Shown in pieces: positions 55,568 through 63,951 of a stretch of DNA of 64,000 bases. This DNA is from an uncultured Rubrobacteraceae bacterium (GTDB lineage: Bacteria; Actinomycetota; Rubrobacteria; Rubrobacterales; Rubrobacteraceae). The notes under the pieces were generated by a model. That model was not told the origin of the DNA. It was given only the letters and a program-made list of their open reading frames with translations, and ran no database searches. The first letter of the stretch is position 1, and the number at the start of each line of letters is the position of its first letter. Made by a program: the position numbers and the translations under genes. The stretch is taken from assembly GCA_902806085.1 (NCBI GenBank), contig CADCVH010000051.1, forward strand, positions 26,738-90,737, given 5' to 3'.

Positions 55568-57076
55568 ATGTCCTTTCTTTTGGTTCCGCATCAGGTGAGC
55601 GACACCGCGGCGACGATCTGGGTCGGCGCGCTGGACGAAGAGGGCGTGCGACAAAGGTCCGTGCGTCTCGAGCTCGAGGGCGGCGGCGAGGGGCGCGAGG
55701 TCGAGCTGGACGCCTCTGGATGGGAGACGTGGGAGTCTTTCCAAACGGAAGACCCGAAGTCTTATCCTTTGCTGGACCGCCTGCTGCACCTGGCCTTCGT
55801 GCTCAAGTCTTCGCCGGTCAGGAGGACCCTCGACTACCAGCGCGTGGAGATAAGACCGCTGAGCGCCAGGACCTCCTACGCTTTGGCGCTGCGTGTCGAC
55901 GACCAAACGGTGATAGGTGCGGAGAGGCATCTGAGGGAGGGCCGGGTCACCACGTTGCCCGCGGAGCTCCCCACGACAGCAGACAAACCGTTCACACTGC
56001 TGGTGGGTTCCTGTTTCTACGGACCCGAGGACCCGGGGGGGCTGGTGGGCGGGACCTACCGCTACATGACCGAAGACCAGCGCCCCGACGTCAAGGTCCT
56101 GTGCGGGGATCAGGTCTACCTGGACAATCCGTGGCGCGAGACCACCCTCAAGTGGTACCGTGCTAACCAGAAACCGGGCCTGTTCAGGGCGATGCTCTTC
56201 GAGAAATACGTGGCCAACTGGACGCAGGTCAGCGGCGAAGACGCGGGCTTCCGGCAGCTGCTGGCGGACGGCGCGAACTACTTCTGCTCCGATGACCACG
56301 AGTTTTGGAACAATGCGCCCAACTTCGGAGGGGTCGGCTTGCTCAACAGCCTCACCAGCGAACAACGCAAGTGGTGGTTTGACGAGGCACGCCGCCTCTT
56401 TCGGGCGTTCCAATCACCCTCGCCTCTACTACGGCTCGAAGTTCCTCCCCTCTCGGTCTGCGTAGCGGATACCCGCATCAACCGCGACACGAAGGGCTTG
56501 CGGTTCATGAGGGACGAAGACCTGAAATCGTTGGGACGCTGGATAGAAGGCTTGCAGGGACCGGGTGTCCTGGTGATCGGACAACCGGTATTGGTCGAGA
56601 GAGACGGCGTAACTAAATCCTTACTTAAGAAGGGCTTAAAAAACGCATTCTTGTCATACATCGACAGGGACTTGCCCCACTACGCCCAGTACAAAGAACT
56701 GGTCGGTTACATAAAGTCTTCCGATCATTCGGTGGTGATCCTCACTGGGGACGTGCATTTCGGGCGCGTTGCGTGCGGCGAGCTGAAGCCGGGCTCCGAG
56801 ACCACGTTCGTCGAGGTGATCTCCTCCCCGATGCACGCCGTCTTGAGCGACAAGGGCGAGCCGCTGTTCGGCACTTACAAGGAGGCTCCTACGGAGCACT
56901 TCCCGATAACCGAAGACCGTGAGGTTTTGCATAGAAGAAACCATTTCGGCACGGTCCGGTTCTTTTTAGGAGAGGATGGACGGGTGAACATGGAGGTACG
57001 AGCCTGGCCCATCCCGCGCCCGGGAGAGGAGGTTTCGCCACGTTGCGATGTGGTCTTCGAGAAAGCCTTATCGTGA
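55568..57076 (+). CDS. PhoD-like metallophosphatase
   Basis: 502 residues. An N-terminal beta-sandwich-like part (FLLVPHQVSDTAATIWVGAL) is followed by the phosphatase domain: LLVGSCFYGPE, VKVLCGDQVYLDN, FCSDDHEFWNNAPN and VVILTGDVHFGRVACGEL, the Asp/His metal-binding blocks of the PhoD family. No Tat signal is visible, unlike classical PhoD. Its ATG lies 7 bases after the preceding stop with AGGAGGGTAGC. Last gene of the GMC operon. Confidence 0.8.
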   Translation: MSFLLVPHQVSDTAATIWVGALDEEGVRQRSVRLELEGGGEGREVELDASGWETWESFQTEDPKSYPLLDRLLHLAFVLKSSPVRRTLDYQRVEIRPLSARTSYALALRVDDQTVIGAERHLREGRVTTLPAELPTTADKPFTLLVGSCFYGPEDPGGLVGGTYRYMTEDQRPDVKVLCGDQVYLDNPWRETTLKWYRANQKPGLFRAMLFEKYVANWTQVSGEDAGFRQLLADGANYFCSDDHEFWNNAPNFGGVGLLNSLTSEQRKWWFDEARRLFRAFQSPSPLLRLEVPPLSVCVADTRINRDTKGLRFMRDEDLKSLGRWIEGLQGPGVLVIGQPVLVERDGVTKSLLKKGLKNAFLSYIDRDLPHYAQYKELVGYIKSSDHSVVILTGDVHFGRVACGELKPGSETTFVEVISSPMHAVLSDKGEPLFGTYKEAPTEHFPITEDREVLHRRNHFGTVRFFLGEDGRVNMEVRAWPIPRPGEEVSPRCDVVFEKALS

Positions 57077-57179
57077 TCGTAGAAATCTGCCAAGTCCCTC
57101 AACGATCATCCTCTCCATAACCAAGGTCTTCCTGAACGCTGGCACGGCTGGGGCAGGGTTCGAGGGTTTGGAAGCGAAT

Positions 57180-57815
57180 GCACGATGAAAGTCCTGTATC
57201 GAGGAAGCTCGGCGGCTCCTGGCTCACTACACCCCGTGGACGGGAGGCGCGGCGGCGTTTCTCCCTCCTACGGCCCCCTTCGTGCCCACCGGCGTCTTCC
57301 TCGAAGAGGTCTTGCAGGTAGCCCTCCACGAACCACCTCGGTGCCAGGGAGCCCACGGCGGCGTCCGCCTAGACCTTGGTGGCGTCGAAGAACAGCTCCT
57401 CGCCCCGCACCAGGCCCGCTTCGATGCACATCCCGACGATGCGCTCGAAGAAGTTCCGGAAGACGTCCAACCCGTAGCGCTCGCGGATCCTGGTTAGGGA
57501 GAAGTGGTCGGGCAACCTCTCGTGGAGGTCGTAGCCCACGTACCACCTCAACGAGAGGCGGTCGGCCACCGCCTCCATAAGCTGGCCTTCCAAACGCAGA
57601 TCCTCGAAGAACATGACGAGCTGCAGCTTGAAGCTGACGACCGGGTCGATCGATCTCCTGCCGCCCTCGGCGTAGAGCGGGCGCACCAGCTCCCTTACGA
57701 ACGAGAGGTCGATCCTTTCCTCCAAGCGCCGGTAGAAGTTGTCCTCGGGAACGAGGAGATCCAACGAGAGGTCTTCAGGAAGTCTTTGGAAGTCGCGCTC
57801 CTTGAAGCCCATCAT
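57180..57815 (-). pseudogene. IS1182-like transposase with internal stop, truncated
   Basis: ATG 57815 opens MGFKERDFQRLPEDLSLDLLVPEDNFYRRLEERIDLSF, then SIDPVVSFKLQLVMFFEDL and GEELFFDATKV, the N-terminal half of an IS1182/IS5-type DDE transposase. A TAG at 57371-57369 replaces the usual Glu codon after ATKV; the frame then continues ADAAVGSLAPRWFVEGYLQDLFEE and is lost near 57190. One nonsense codon plus 3' loss. Confidence 0.8.
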
Positions 57816-58071
57816 GGTGAACGATGCCTCCCGAGGTAGACGGACGAGGGAGCAGTCTACCGACCCGAACATCCAGCGTCCCCACCGATGGGCACGAGCT
57901 TTTCAACAAGCTGGAGTGTATGCGTGACAGACCGCGACGTTGCGGCGAAACGGCGCGGCGAGCAGGGAGGCTTTGTCGCCGCGCCCTTAACCCGCGTTGC
58001 GCAAGTAGCGAAAATCACAGGTGCGGCGCAAACGGCGGGACGCCGGTCGGTGCCCAGAGGAGGTGCGGGAG

Positions 58072-59652
58072 ATGCGGAGGGTTCATAGGGAGGCCGAGAG
58101 GCTCCTGGTCGGGGGCTTCGATGGGGCCGACGAGCTGGACACGGACTTCATCGACCGCGTCGTGGCGAGCGGCGGTGAGGGAGAAGACGCCGCTCGCATG
58201 GTGATGGCGAACAATTTCCTGGGGCCCAAGCGGTTCGGGAAGATGTTCCCAAGGCTGGATCCTTTCAGGCCCCCCGACCAGGCCCTCATCGATCTCGGCC
58301 GCGCGATGAGGGAGGCGCTGCCGGAAAACCCTGCCCTGGAGAACTCCGAGATCCCCGCGGGCTTCACCTACCTCGGTCAGTTCGTCGACCATGACCTCAC
58401 GTGCGACGAGACGAGGAACTTCCCCGTGCAAGACGACCTGGAGCTCATAAAGCAGGCGCGGACCCCCACGCTCGACCTCGACAGCCTCTACGGCGAGGGG
58501 CCGAAGAGGCAGCCCGACCTGTACGATCCCAGCCTGCCGCCGAGCGAGGCCCGGTTCAGGTTCGGCACGACGGTCCCGACCCCCGACGCGAACGTGGCGC
58601 TTCCCAACGACCTGCCCAGGAAGCGCGACCGCGGGGCCGTGGTGGGCGACGACCGCAACGACGAGAACCTCGTCGTCGCTCAGACCCACGTCGCGTTCCT
58701 CAAGTTCCACAACCGCGTGATGGACGTCCTCCCGCGGGGCGAGGAGGACGACGGCTCGGCCACCTTCACCCAGGCGGAGGAGACGCGCAAGAGTACCACC
58801 TTCCACAACGCGCGCAGGGTGGTGAGGTGGCACTACCAGTGGCTCGTCCTGAACGACTTCCTGCCCAGGATCGTCGACCCCAACGTCCTTAACGACGTAA
58901 GGACCAACGGCAGGAAGTTTTTCAGGTTCAACCGCGCGCCGTTTGACGGCGAGCCGTTCATGCCGCTGGAGTTCTCGGGGGCGGCTTACCGCTTCGGGCA
59001 CAGCATGGTGAGGGAGACCTACGACTACAACCGCGTGTTCACGGAGGCGATGCTGGGCCTGCTGTTCACGTTCACCGGGAACGGAGGCGGGGCTCCGATC
59101 CCGAGCAACTGGGTCATCGATTGGCGCCGGTTCCACGAGGTTGGTCGTGACGACAACAGGAACTTCACCCGCAGGGTGGACCCCAAGCTGATCCCCCAGC
59201 TCCACGAGCTCCCGAACGTGCGCCCCAACCAGCCCAGGTCGCTGGCGGTCAGGAACCTCCTGCGGGGCAGCAGTATCGGGCTGCCCAAGGCCCAGGACGT
59301 GGCCGAGGCCATGGGCATACAGCCCCTAACCCAAGAGCAGCTCGGCGGCGGGGACGGCGGGGACGTCGGCCCCGTCGTCCGCCGGCACGGCTTCCACCGG
59401 GAGACCCCCCTGTGGTTCTACATCCTCAAGGAGGCCCTGGTGCAAACCGGAGGCAAGCGGCTCGGGGAGATGGGCAGCCGCATCGTCGCCGAGACGTTCT
59501 GGGGGCTCTTGAAGGGCGACGAGAACTCGTTCGTGTCTAGGAGGCCGGGCTGGACGCCCCAGGAGGACGGCCTGCCCGCCCGGACTCCCGGAGATTTCAC
59601 CGTGGCCGACGTGCTCAGGTTCGTGGGCGAGATAAACTCCATAGGAGGTTAG
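58072..59652 (+). CDS. animal-type haem peroxidase family protein, second copy
   Basis: 526 residues from ATG 58072, with AGGAGG 8 bases upstream. Distal block FTYLGQFVDHDLT, LDLDSLYGEGPKRQPDLYDP, DENLVVAQTHVAFLKFHNRVMDV and the proximal-His block AAYRFGHSMVRETYDYNRVF, all matched by the copy at 43780-45429. No signal peptide. It has no heptamer box in front, and lies 3' of the transposase remnant. A frame from 58021 is open but adds only an Arg-rich segment. Confidence 0.88.
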   Translation: MRRVHREAERLLVGGFDGADELDTDFIDRVVASGGEGEDAARMVMANNFLGPKRFGKMFPRLDPFRPPDQALIDLGRAMREALPENPALENSEIPAGFTYLGQFVDHDLTCDETRNFPVQDDLELIKQARTPTLDLDSLYGEGPKRQPDLYDPSLPPSEARFRFGTTVPTPDANVALPNDLPRKRDRGAVVGDDRNDENLVVAQTHVAFLKFHNRVMDVLPRGEEDDGSATFTQAEETRKSTTFHNARRVVRWHYQWLVLNDFLPRIVDPNVLNDVRTNGRKFFRFNRAPFDGEPFMPLEFSGAAYRFGHSMVRETYDYNRVFTEAMLGLLFTFTGNGGGAPIPSNWVIDWRRFHEVGRDDNRNFTRRVDPKLIPQLHELPNVRPNQPRSLAVRNLLRGSSIGLPKAQDVAEAMGIQPLTQEQLGGGDGGDVGPVVRRHGFHRETPLWFYILKEALVQTGGKRLGEMGSRIVAETFWGLLKGDENSFVSRRPGWTPQEDGLPARTPGDFTVADVLRFVGEINSIGG

Positions 59653-59776
59653 GAGCCGAAAGCCCAAACCCCGCCCTGGATGTCCGGGACGCATAGCGGG
59701 ACACGGCTGGGCATCGCGCAAATGTACCGTTTGTTTCGACCGCAAAACGACTAGGCACGAACGCAACGGTGTCGGC

Positions 59777-60258
59777 GTGTGCGAATACGAACCACTAACA
59801 GGCGAACTTCTCAGAACAAACCTGCCACGCACTCGGGTGAACAAACTGAGGAGCTGCTCAGGGCTCACGCTCAGTGTGCTGCCGAGGTTGGATGGCGAAC
59901 GCAAAGCCTGCGTTTTGCAGTTCTTGTATGAGACGGACCTGATTACCAAGGACCCCTCGGTTGTTGATCTGCTCGGAGCAGACTTGGGAGAGGCCAACCT
60001 GAACGGGGCCAACCTCAGTGGGACAGACTTGAGAGGGGTGGACCTGAACGGTGCCAACCTGCGCGAGGCCGACCTGCACTAGGCCGATCTAAACTCGGCC
60101 AACCTTTTGGAAGGGCCTACTTAGGCATGACGGACCTCACCGGAGCCGACCTGAGCGGGGCCGATCTGCGCAACGTTAAGGACCTCACCATTGGGCAACT
60201 AGACCAAGCCCACTCCCTCGAAGGTGCCACCATGCCCGACGGATCGAAGCATCCCTAA
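59777..60258 (+). pseudogene. pentapeptide-repeat protein, disrupted
   Basis: The frame has a family-like region DGERKACVLQFLYETDLITKDPSVVDL and then A(D/N)L-type pentapeptides (LLGADLGEANLNGANLSG, DLRGVDLNGANLREADLH). It stops at TAG 60080-60082 in mid-repeat. Repeats resume behind it (ADLNSANL), then shift frame, ending with MTDLTGADLSGADLRNVKDLTIGQLDQAH...GATMPDGSKHP, the usual C-terminus. So there is one nonsense and one frameshift mutation. Its first 25 codons overlap a copy of the dispersed 41-bp repeat. Confidence 0.72.
59803..59841 (+). repeat. dispersed 41-bp repeat, copy 3
   Basis: CGAACTTCTCAGAACAAACC, then TGCCACGCACTCGGGTGAA. It differs from the consensus in the middle and overlaps the start of the pentapeptide pseudogene. 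Confidence 0.55.
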
Positions 60259-60287
60259 CAGCGAGCTTCTGAGAACCCTGTACAGGC

Positions 60288-60478
60288 CGAAGTTCCGAGA
60301 ACGACCCTTCCAGAGACTGTCTGGAAAGTATTTGGAGTACCGTGTCGGCAGCGAATCTGACCGGTATACGGAGGCCGGAGAGGTCGGAATAGGAGCTTTT
60401 TCGGCCTCCCTGGAGGCCGCACGTTCGTGCCTCTAGGAGTTTCCAGACAGTCTCTCCACGCACTCCGGTGAATAAGGG
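60288..60478 (+). repeat. dispersed 41-bp repeat, copy 4, split by an insertion
   Basis: The left part (60288-60311) is CGAAGTTCCGAGAACGACCC followed by TTCC; the right part (60456-60478) begins CCACGCACTCCGGTGAATA. The consensus reads straight from CCTTCC into ACGCACTCC, so the 144-base element at 60312-60455 interrupts it, with CC present on both sides. Confidence 0.65.
60312..60455. mobile_element. MITE-like element with perfect 16-bp terminal inverted repeats, copy 1
   Basis: Terminal repeat AGAGACTGTCTGGAAA at 60312-60327 and its exact reverse complement at 60440-60455. The 144-base element has no coding capacity and sits inside a copy of the 41-bp repeat. CC on both sides may be a 2-bp target duplication. 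The mobilising transposase is not in this window; the termini resemble those of DDE-type IS elements in general. Confidence 0.7.
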
Positions 60479-60627
60479 TGTAAGGAGAAGGGCCGGAGGA
60501 TCGTGCTCTGACCCTTCCTGCTGCTCCGCTTGCCCTTCCTAGCCCTTGGTGGTGAAAGTCCACGTCTTCTGCTGGTTGCCCGCCTTCGTCGGGCTCTGGT
60601 CCAGCGCCTCGTTAGACACCGATGCTG

Positions 60628-61377
60628 TTACGCTAATATGGGTTGAGATCCAAAGTGTCTACCCCAGTTGACAATCGCCGATGCTCGATCATTCCATCCG
60701 AGGGGCACAAGGTTCGGAGTGTTGCAACCTGCAGGCAGCCAGAGCTGGGAACCACCATAGTGGATGTGTTCAAATAAGGATACATCCCAACGACACCAAT
60801 CCACCGATGAAATGATATCGTTCCAGTCTCCAAATACCCCGTTACTAACTCTTGTTAGGTCGGCATGAGCCGTTCCTGGATTCAAGCCAGTGGTATCGCC
60901 GCTCTGATTTATGTGCTCGTAAAACTGCACTCTTCCCCCCAAGCTGTCGGGGTTGCTGGTGCAAATACGCTCAGAAGTGGCGGCTGCGCTTGATTCTGTC
61001 GACATCGTACTCGCCAGCCTACTCGATTCGCTGACCATCGCCTGCGGGTCAGTAAATGCGGCGAGCGCAATGCCCGCGCCAGTTCCAATCGGGGTGTAGT
61101 AAAGAGGCGTTCCGTTAAGCCGTGTGATCTCTTGGGGATCTTCAAGGACCTCGCCATCGAGAAACAATGGTACATTTGGTGCGCGATGAGTGATCGCAGC
61201 GGGTGCGAGTATCCTTCCACTTGGCGCAGGCTCTGAGTTTATCGCTCCGCTTGGGTACTCTGACAATAGCTCCGACGACGATCGGGTATCGGAATGATCG
61301 CCTGCAGTTCGTTCGAGTGCTTCGACGCGGCTACGCAACTCGCTAAGTTCCTTGCCGATCTGAAAGAGTGCTTCCAT
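60628..61377 (-). CDS. beta/gamma-crystallin-fold protein
   Basis: 249 residues from ATG 61377 with GGGAGGGTTAGCGCG upstream. Short coiled-coil N-terminus (MEALFQIGKELSELRSRVEALER), a Ser/Pro-rich middle, a hydrophobic patch (LYYTPIGTGAGIALAAF), and two crystallin-like Greek-key motifs at the C-terminus: VQFYEHINQSGDTTGLN and VSLFEHIHYGGSQLWLPAG, ending in a W-N-D-R-A-S-A-I-V-N strand. Such domains bind Ca2+ or act as inhibitors in secreted proteins. Heptamer boxes at 61544-61561 point at this gene. Confidence 0.7.
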   Translation of the reverse strand: MEALFQIGKELSELRSRVEALERTAGDHSDTRSSSELLSEYPSGAINSEPAPSGRILAPAAITHRAPNVPLFLDGEVLEDPQEITRLNGTPLYYTPIGTGAGIALAAFTDPQAMVSESSRLASTMSTESSAAATSERICTSNPDSLGGRVQFYEHINQSGDTTGLNPGTAHADLTRVSNGVFGDWNDIISSVDWCRWDVSLFEHIHYGGSQLWLPAGCNTPNLVPLGWNDRASAIVNWGRHFGSQPILA

Positions 61378-61543
61378 CGCGCTAACCCTCCCGGGGTTCA
61401 CTTAGACGACTGATTTTTCGTGCATTGGCGGCAGCCAGTGGTTGGCGTCGCCTTGTGGCGGCGGCTTGTCTCCAGATTCCCTTATGTTGGCATGTATGCC
61501 CTCCTTCGCTTGAGTGCTCTAAGAAAGAAGCTAAGCAGCCGAC

Positions 61544-61561
61544 GATGAATTCACGATGAAT
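61544..61561 (-). promoter_or_regulatory. two heptamer boxes pointing at the crystallin-like gene
   Basis: GATGAAT at 61544 and GATGAAT at 61555, exactly 11 bases apart. On the minus strand they read ATTCATC and lie 167 bases upstream of the crystallin-like start. A -10-like TTAGCT lies 9 bases beyond the proximal heptamer, a weak match. Confidence 0.68.
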
Positions 61562-61593
61562 TGTGCATGTGGAACTTCCGAGAACCCCGTCGA

Positions 61594-61735
61594 GAAACTG
61601 TCTGAAAAGGGGTTCGAGTAGGGCTCCGAGCGCGCATTTGGCCGCTGTTCGGGCGCCAAAACGGGTCGGAGCGTCCCGCCGCGGGGCCTCACAAGGCCCC
61701 GCTTTGGGGATCTTCGGGACTTTTCAGACAGTTTC
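61594..61735. mobile_element. MITE-like element with perfect 16-bp terminal inverted repeats, copy 2
   Basis: Terminal repeat GAAACTGTCTGAAAAG at 61594-61609 and its exact reverse complement at 61720-61735. The termini match copy 1 in the core GACTGTCTG-type sequence (ACTGTCTG), while the interior differs. Partial copies of the 41-bp repeat flank it (GAACTTCCGAGAACCCC on the left and the copy at 61740 on the right). It lies between two sets of heptamer boxes. Confidence 0.68.
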
Positions 61736-61739
61736 GAGG

Positions 61740-61780
61740 CGAACTTCCGAGAACGCCCCTTCGACGAGGTTGGGTGAATA
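61740..61780 (+). repeat. dispersed 41-bp repeat, copy 5
   Basis: CGAACTTCCGAGAACGCCCC, then TTCGACGAGGTTGGGTGAATA. It abuts the right end of the second MITE-like element. Confidence 0.6.
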
Positions 61781-61798
61781 GAGGGCTTGCCATCGCAA

Positions 61799-61816
61799 AT
61801 TCATCTTCGATTCATC
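61799..61816 (+). promoter_or_regulatory. two heptamer boxes upstream of the haloperoxidase gene
   Basis: ATTCATC at 61799 and ATTCATC at 61810, exactly 11 bases apart, oriented toward the gene starting at 61871. No good -10 is visible at 8 bases; TATGTG at 61821 is the nearest AT-rich hexamer. Confidence 0.68.
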
Positions 61817-61870
61817 GGCGTATGTGACTGTGACGTTAGCGATGAAGTAGTGGATACGGAAAGGATAGAG

Positions 61871-63349
61871 ATGGACCCCATCCTGTACTGGAACGATGTT
61901 GCGCTCGAAGCCAACCGGGTGAGCCACACCAACGGGAAGGGCGAGCAGACGGGCCCCACCCTGAGCTCGCGCGCCCTGGCGATAGTGCACCTGGCCATGT
62001 ACGATGCGTTCGTGGGGGCCGCACAATCCGGACTTTCCCACTATCTGACGCCAAAACCCGCCGCCGGGTCACCCGCCGCCGGGTCTTCGGCGGACGCTGC
62101 GGTGGCCGCGGCGGCGCACGCCACCCTGTCGCACCTGTTCCCGAGCCAGAAGGCGTTCTTCGACCTAAAGCACGCCCAGGCGGGCCTGTCGGGCGCGGGC
62201 CTGCAGGAGGGCCACCAGTTCGGCTTGGAGGTCGCTAAGAACATACTGGACGACCGTAAGGACGACCCGGACGCGACAGACGACGGGTACGCTTCGTCGA
62301 TGGCGTACGGGGCGCACCGTCCGGACCCCGACAATCCAGAGCAGGGCTACCACGCCCCGTTCTACGGCGCCGGGTCGAAGCTGTTCGCCGTGACCGACAG
62401 GCACGAACTCGATGATCCGCCGCGGCCCACCGACCCGGTCAACCCCAACGATCCCGCCTCCTACATAAGCGCGCTCCGGCAGGTGCGGGGCCAGGGCTGC
62501 GCGCCGGAGCTTATGGGCGCCCTCCCGGCGGGCTTGCCCCGCAGGACGCCCGACCAGACCGTGCGCGGGATCTACTGGGGGTACGACGGGGCCTCCGGCC
62601 TGGGCACGCCGCCGCGGATGTACAACCAGATCGTGCGCTGGGTGGCCGAGAACGTCCCCCACCCCGACAACCAAGACGGAGAGGCCAACACCCCCGAACA
62701 GAACGCCCGGCTTTTCGCGCTGGTAAACGTGGCGATGGCCGACGCCGGCATCCTGGCGTGGGACCAGAAATACATCCACGACCTCTGGCGCCCGGTGGTG
62801 GGTATCCGCGAGCACGACGAGTCGATGGGGCCGGCCGGGATGGGCAACAACGCCGTCGACGACGATTGCGACCCGTTCTGGCTACCGCTGGGGGCGCCCC
62901 TCACGAACAAGATGGACAAAAATTTCACACCCCCCTTCCCGGCCTACCCGTCCGGGCACGCCACGTTCGGGGCCGCAGCGTTCCAGATCACGCGGCTGTT
63001 CTACGGAGTGGACAGGGCAAGTACGCAAGACGCTCTTTTCAAAGATCAGGACGGCAACGACAAAGCGTTCGTGTCCGACGAGCTGAACGGCGTCAACAAG
63101 GATAACAAAGGGACGGTGCGTCCCAAGCACGCCCGCACCTTCGAAGACGGCCTGTGGCGGATGATCGTACAGAACGGCCGCAGCCGTGTGGACCTAGGGG
63201 TGCACTGGGTGTTTGACGCCTTCGCACTGGACAACAACGGGCGCCCCGACCTGTCGCAAAACGTGGGCGGGGTTCCGCTGGGCCTGACGATCGCCCATGA
63301 CATCTTCGACACCGACATGCAGACATCGGAGGAGGGTCCGCGAGACTAG
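61871..63349 (+). CDS. vanadium-dependent haloperoxidase/PAP2-family protein
   Basis: 492 residues from ATG 61871 (GGAAAGGATAGAG upstream). Vanadate/phosphate site motifs are all present: KYIHDLWRPVVGIR (Lys and Arg), FPAYPSGHATFGAAAF (Ser-Gly-His) and SRVDLGVHWVFDAF (Arg and His). The N-terminal RALAIVHLAMYDAFVGAA helix is typical of vanadium haloperoxidase relatives (PAP2 superfamily). No signal peptide. True halogenation versus phosphatase activity cannot be decided from sequence. It is divergent from the crystallin-like gene and ends at a strong hairpin. Confidence 0.85.
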   Translation: MDPILYWNDVALEANRVSHTNGKGEQTGPTLSSRALAIVHLAMYDAFVGAAQSGLSHYLTPKPAAGSPAAGSSADAAVAAAAHATLSHLFPSQKAFFDLKHAQAGLSGAGLQEGHQFGLEVAKNILDDRKDDPDATDDGYASSMAYGAHRPDPDNPEQGYHAPFYGAGSKLFAVTDRHELDDPPRPTDPVNPNDPASYISALRQVRGQGCAPELMGALPAGLPRRTPDQTVRGIYWGYDGASGLGTPPRMYNQIVRWVAENVPHPDNQDGEANTPEQNARLFALVNVAMADAGILAWDQKYIHDLWRPVVGIREHDESMGPAGMGNNAVDDDCDPFWLPLGAPLTNKMDKNFTPPFPAYPSGHATFGAAAFQITRLFYGVDRASTQDALFKDQDGNDKAFVSDELNGVNKDNKGTVRPKHARTFEDGLWRMIVQNGRSRVDLGVHWVFDAFALDNNGRPDLSQNVGGVPLGLTIAHDIFDTDMQTSEEGPRD

Positions 63350-63372
63350 CCCCCTTCCTACTACCCGGACCA

Positions 63373-63412
63373 GCGAGCCGCGTAATATCCCCTCAAGTAT
63401 TGCGCGGCTCGC
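63373..63412 (+). terminator. strong hairpin after the haloperoxidase gene
   Basis: Arms GCGAGCCGCGTAATA and TATTGCGCGGCTCGC pair over 15 bp with one G-U, around loop TCCCCTCAAG, 24 bases after the stop. No U-tract follows. Confidence 0.8.
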
Positions 63413-63506
63413 ATGTACGACGACCACGACGTCGCTCTATCTCGTACATTGCAACGCTACCAGCATAGGACCGGGGCTATATGAACTTCCTAGAACCCCC
63501 TCAAGG

Positions 63507-63547
63507 CGAAGTTCGGAGAACAACCCTTCTGAGAGGTCGGGTAAGTA
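63507..63547 (+). repeat. dispersed 41-bp repeat, copy 6
   Basis: CGAAGTTCGGAGAACAACCC, then TTCTGAGAGGTCGGGTAAGTA. A shorter partial copy (GAACTTCCTAGAACCCCC) lies just upstream at 63483. Confidence 0.55.
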
Positions 63548-63566
63548 GGGAAGCGTGTACATCCTT

Positions 63567-63761
63567 CTAGGCCCGTACTTCCGCACTCCCCTCGGACGAC
63601 TCGCCCCTGAGCGCTGCCGCAGCCTCGGCCGAGCCCTTCCGCGCGGGGCCGGTTGCCCCGCAACTCAGGCACCGGGCACGCTTGCCGTCCTCGGTGCTCA
63701 CCACCTCCAGGGGGTAGCGGTGCCCGCATAGCCAGACCGGGGGCTTCTGTTGGGACCTCAT
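63567..63761 (-). CDS. small zinc-binding-motif protein
   Basis: 64 residues from ATG 63761 with GGAAGGAACGCG upstream. PPVWLCGHRYPLEVVSTEDGKRARCLSCGATGPARK holds C-G-H and C-L-S-C-G, spaced like a small zinc ribbon, followed by a Glu/Ala/Ser-rich tail. Function unknown; the compact motif and good ribosome site argue that it is real. The longer frame from 63977 is not supported. Confidence 0.62.
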   Translation of the reverse strand: MRSQQKPPVWLCGHRYPLEVVSTEDGKRARCLSCGATGPARKGSAEAAAALRGESSEGSAEVRA

Positions 63762-63951
63762 CGCGTTCCTTCCCACGGACCGGTCGTTTCTCCAAGGACC
63801 GCCGCCGGACGACGGAGGGGGGAGTGCCACCCGGCGGTGGTATCGAGTCCTATGGTAGTAACGGACCGCACAGGGGCGTATCCCCTGATTGCGGTATTTT
63901 TCGGTAGATCGTTTCCTGTAGCGTGGACCCCTGGCTCCTACTCGAGACGGT

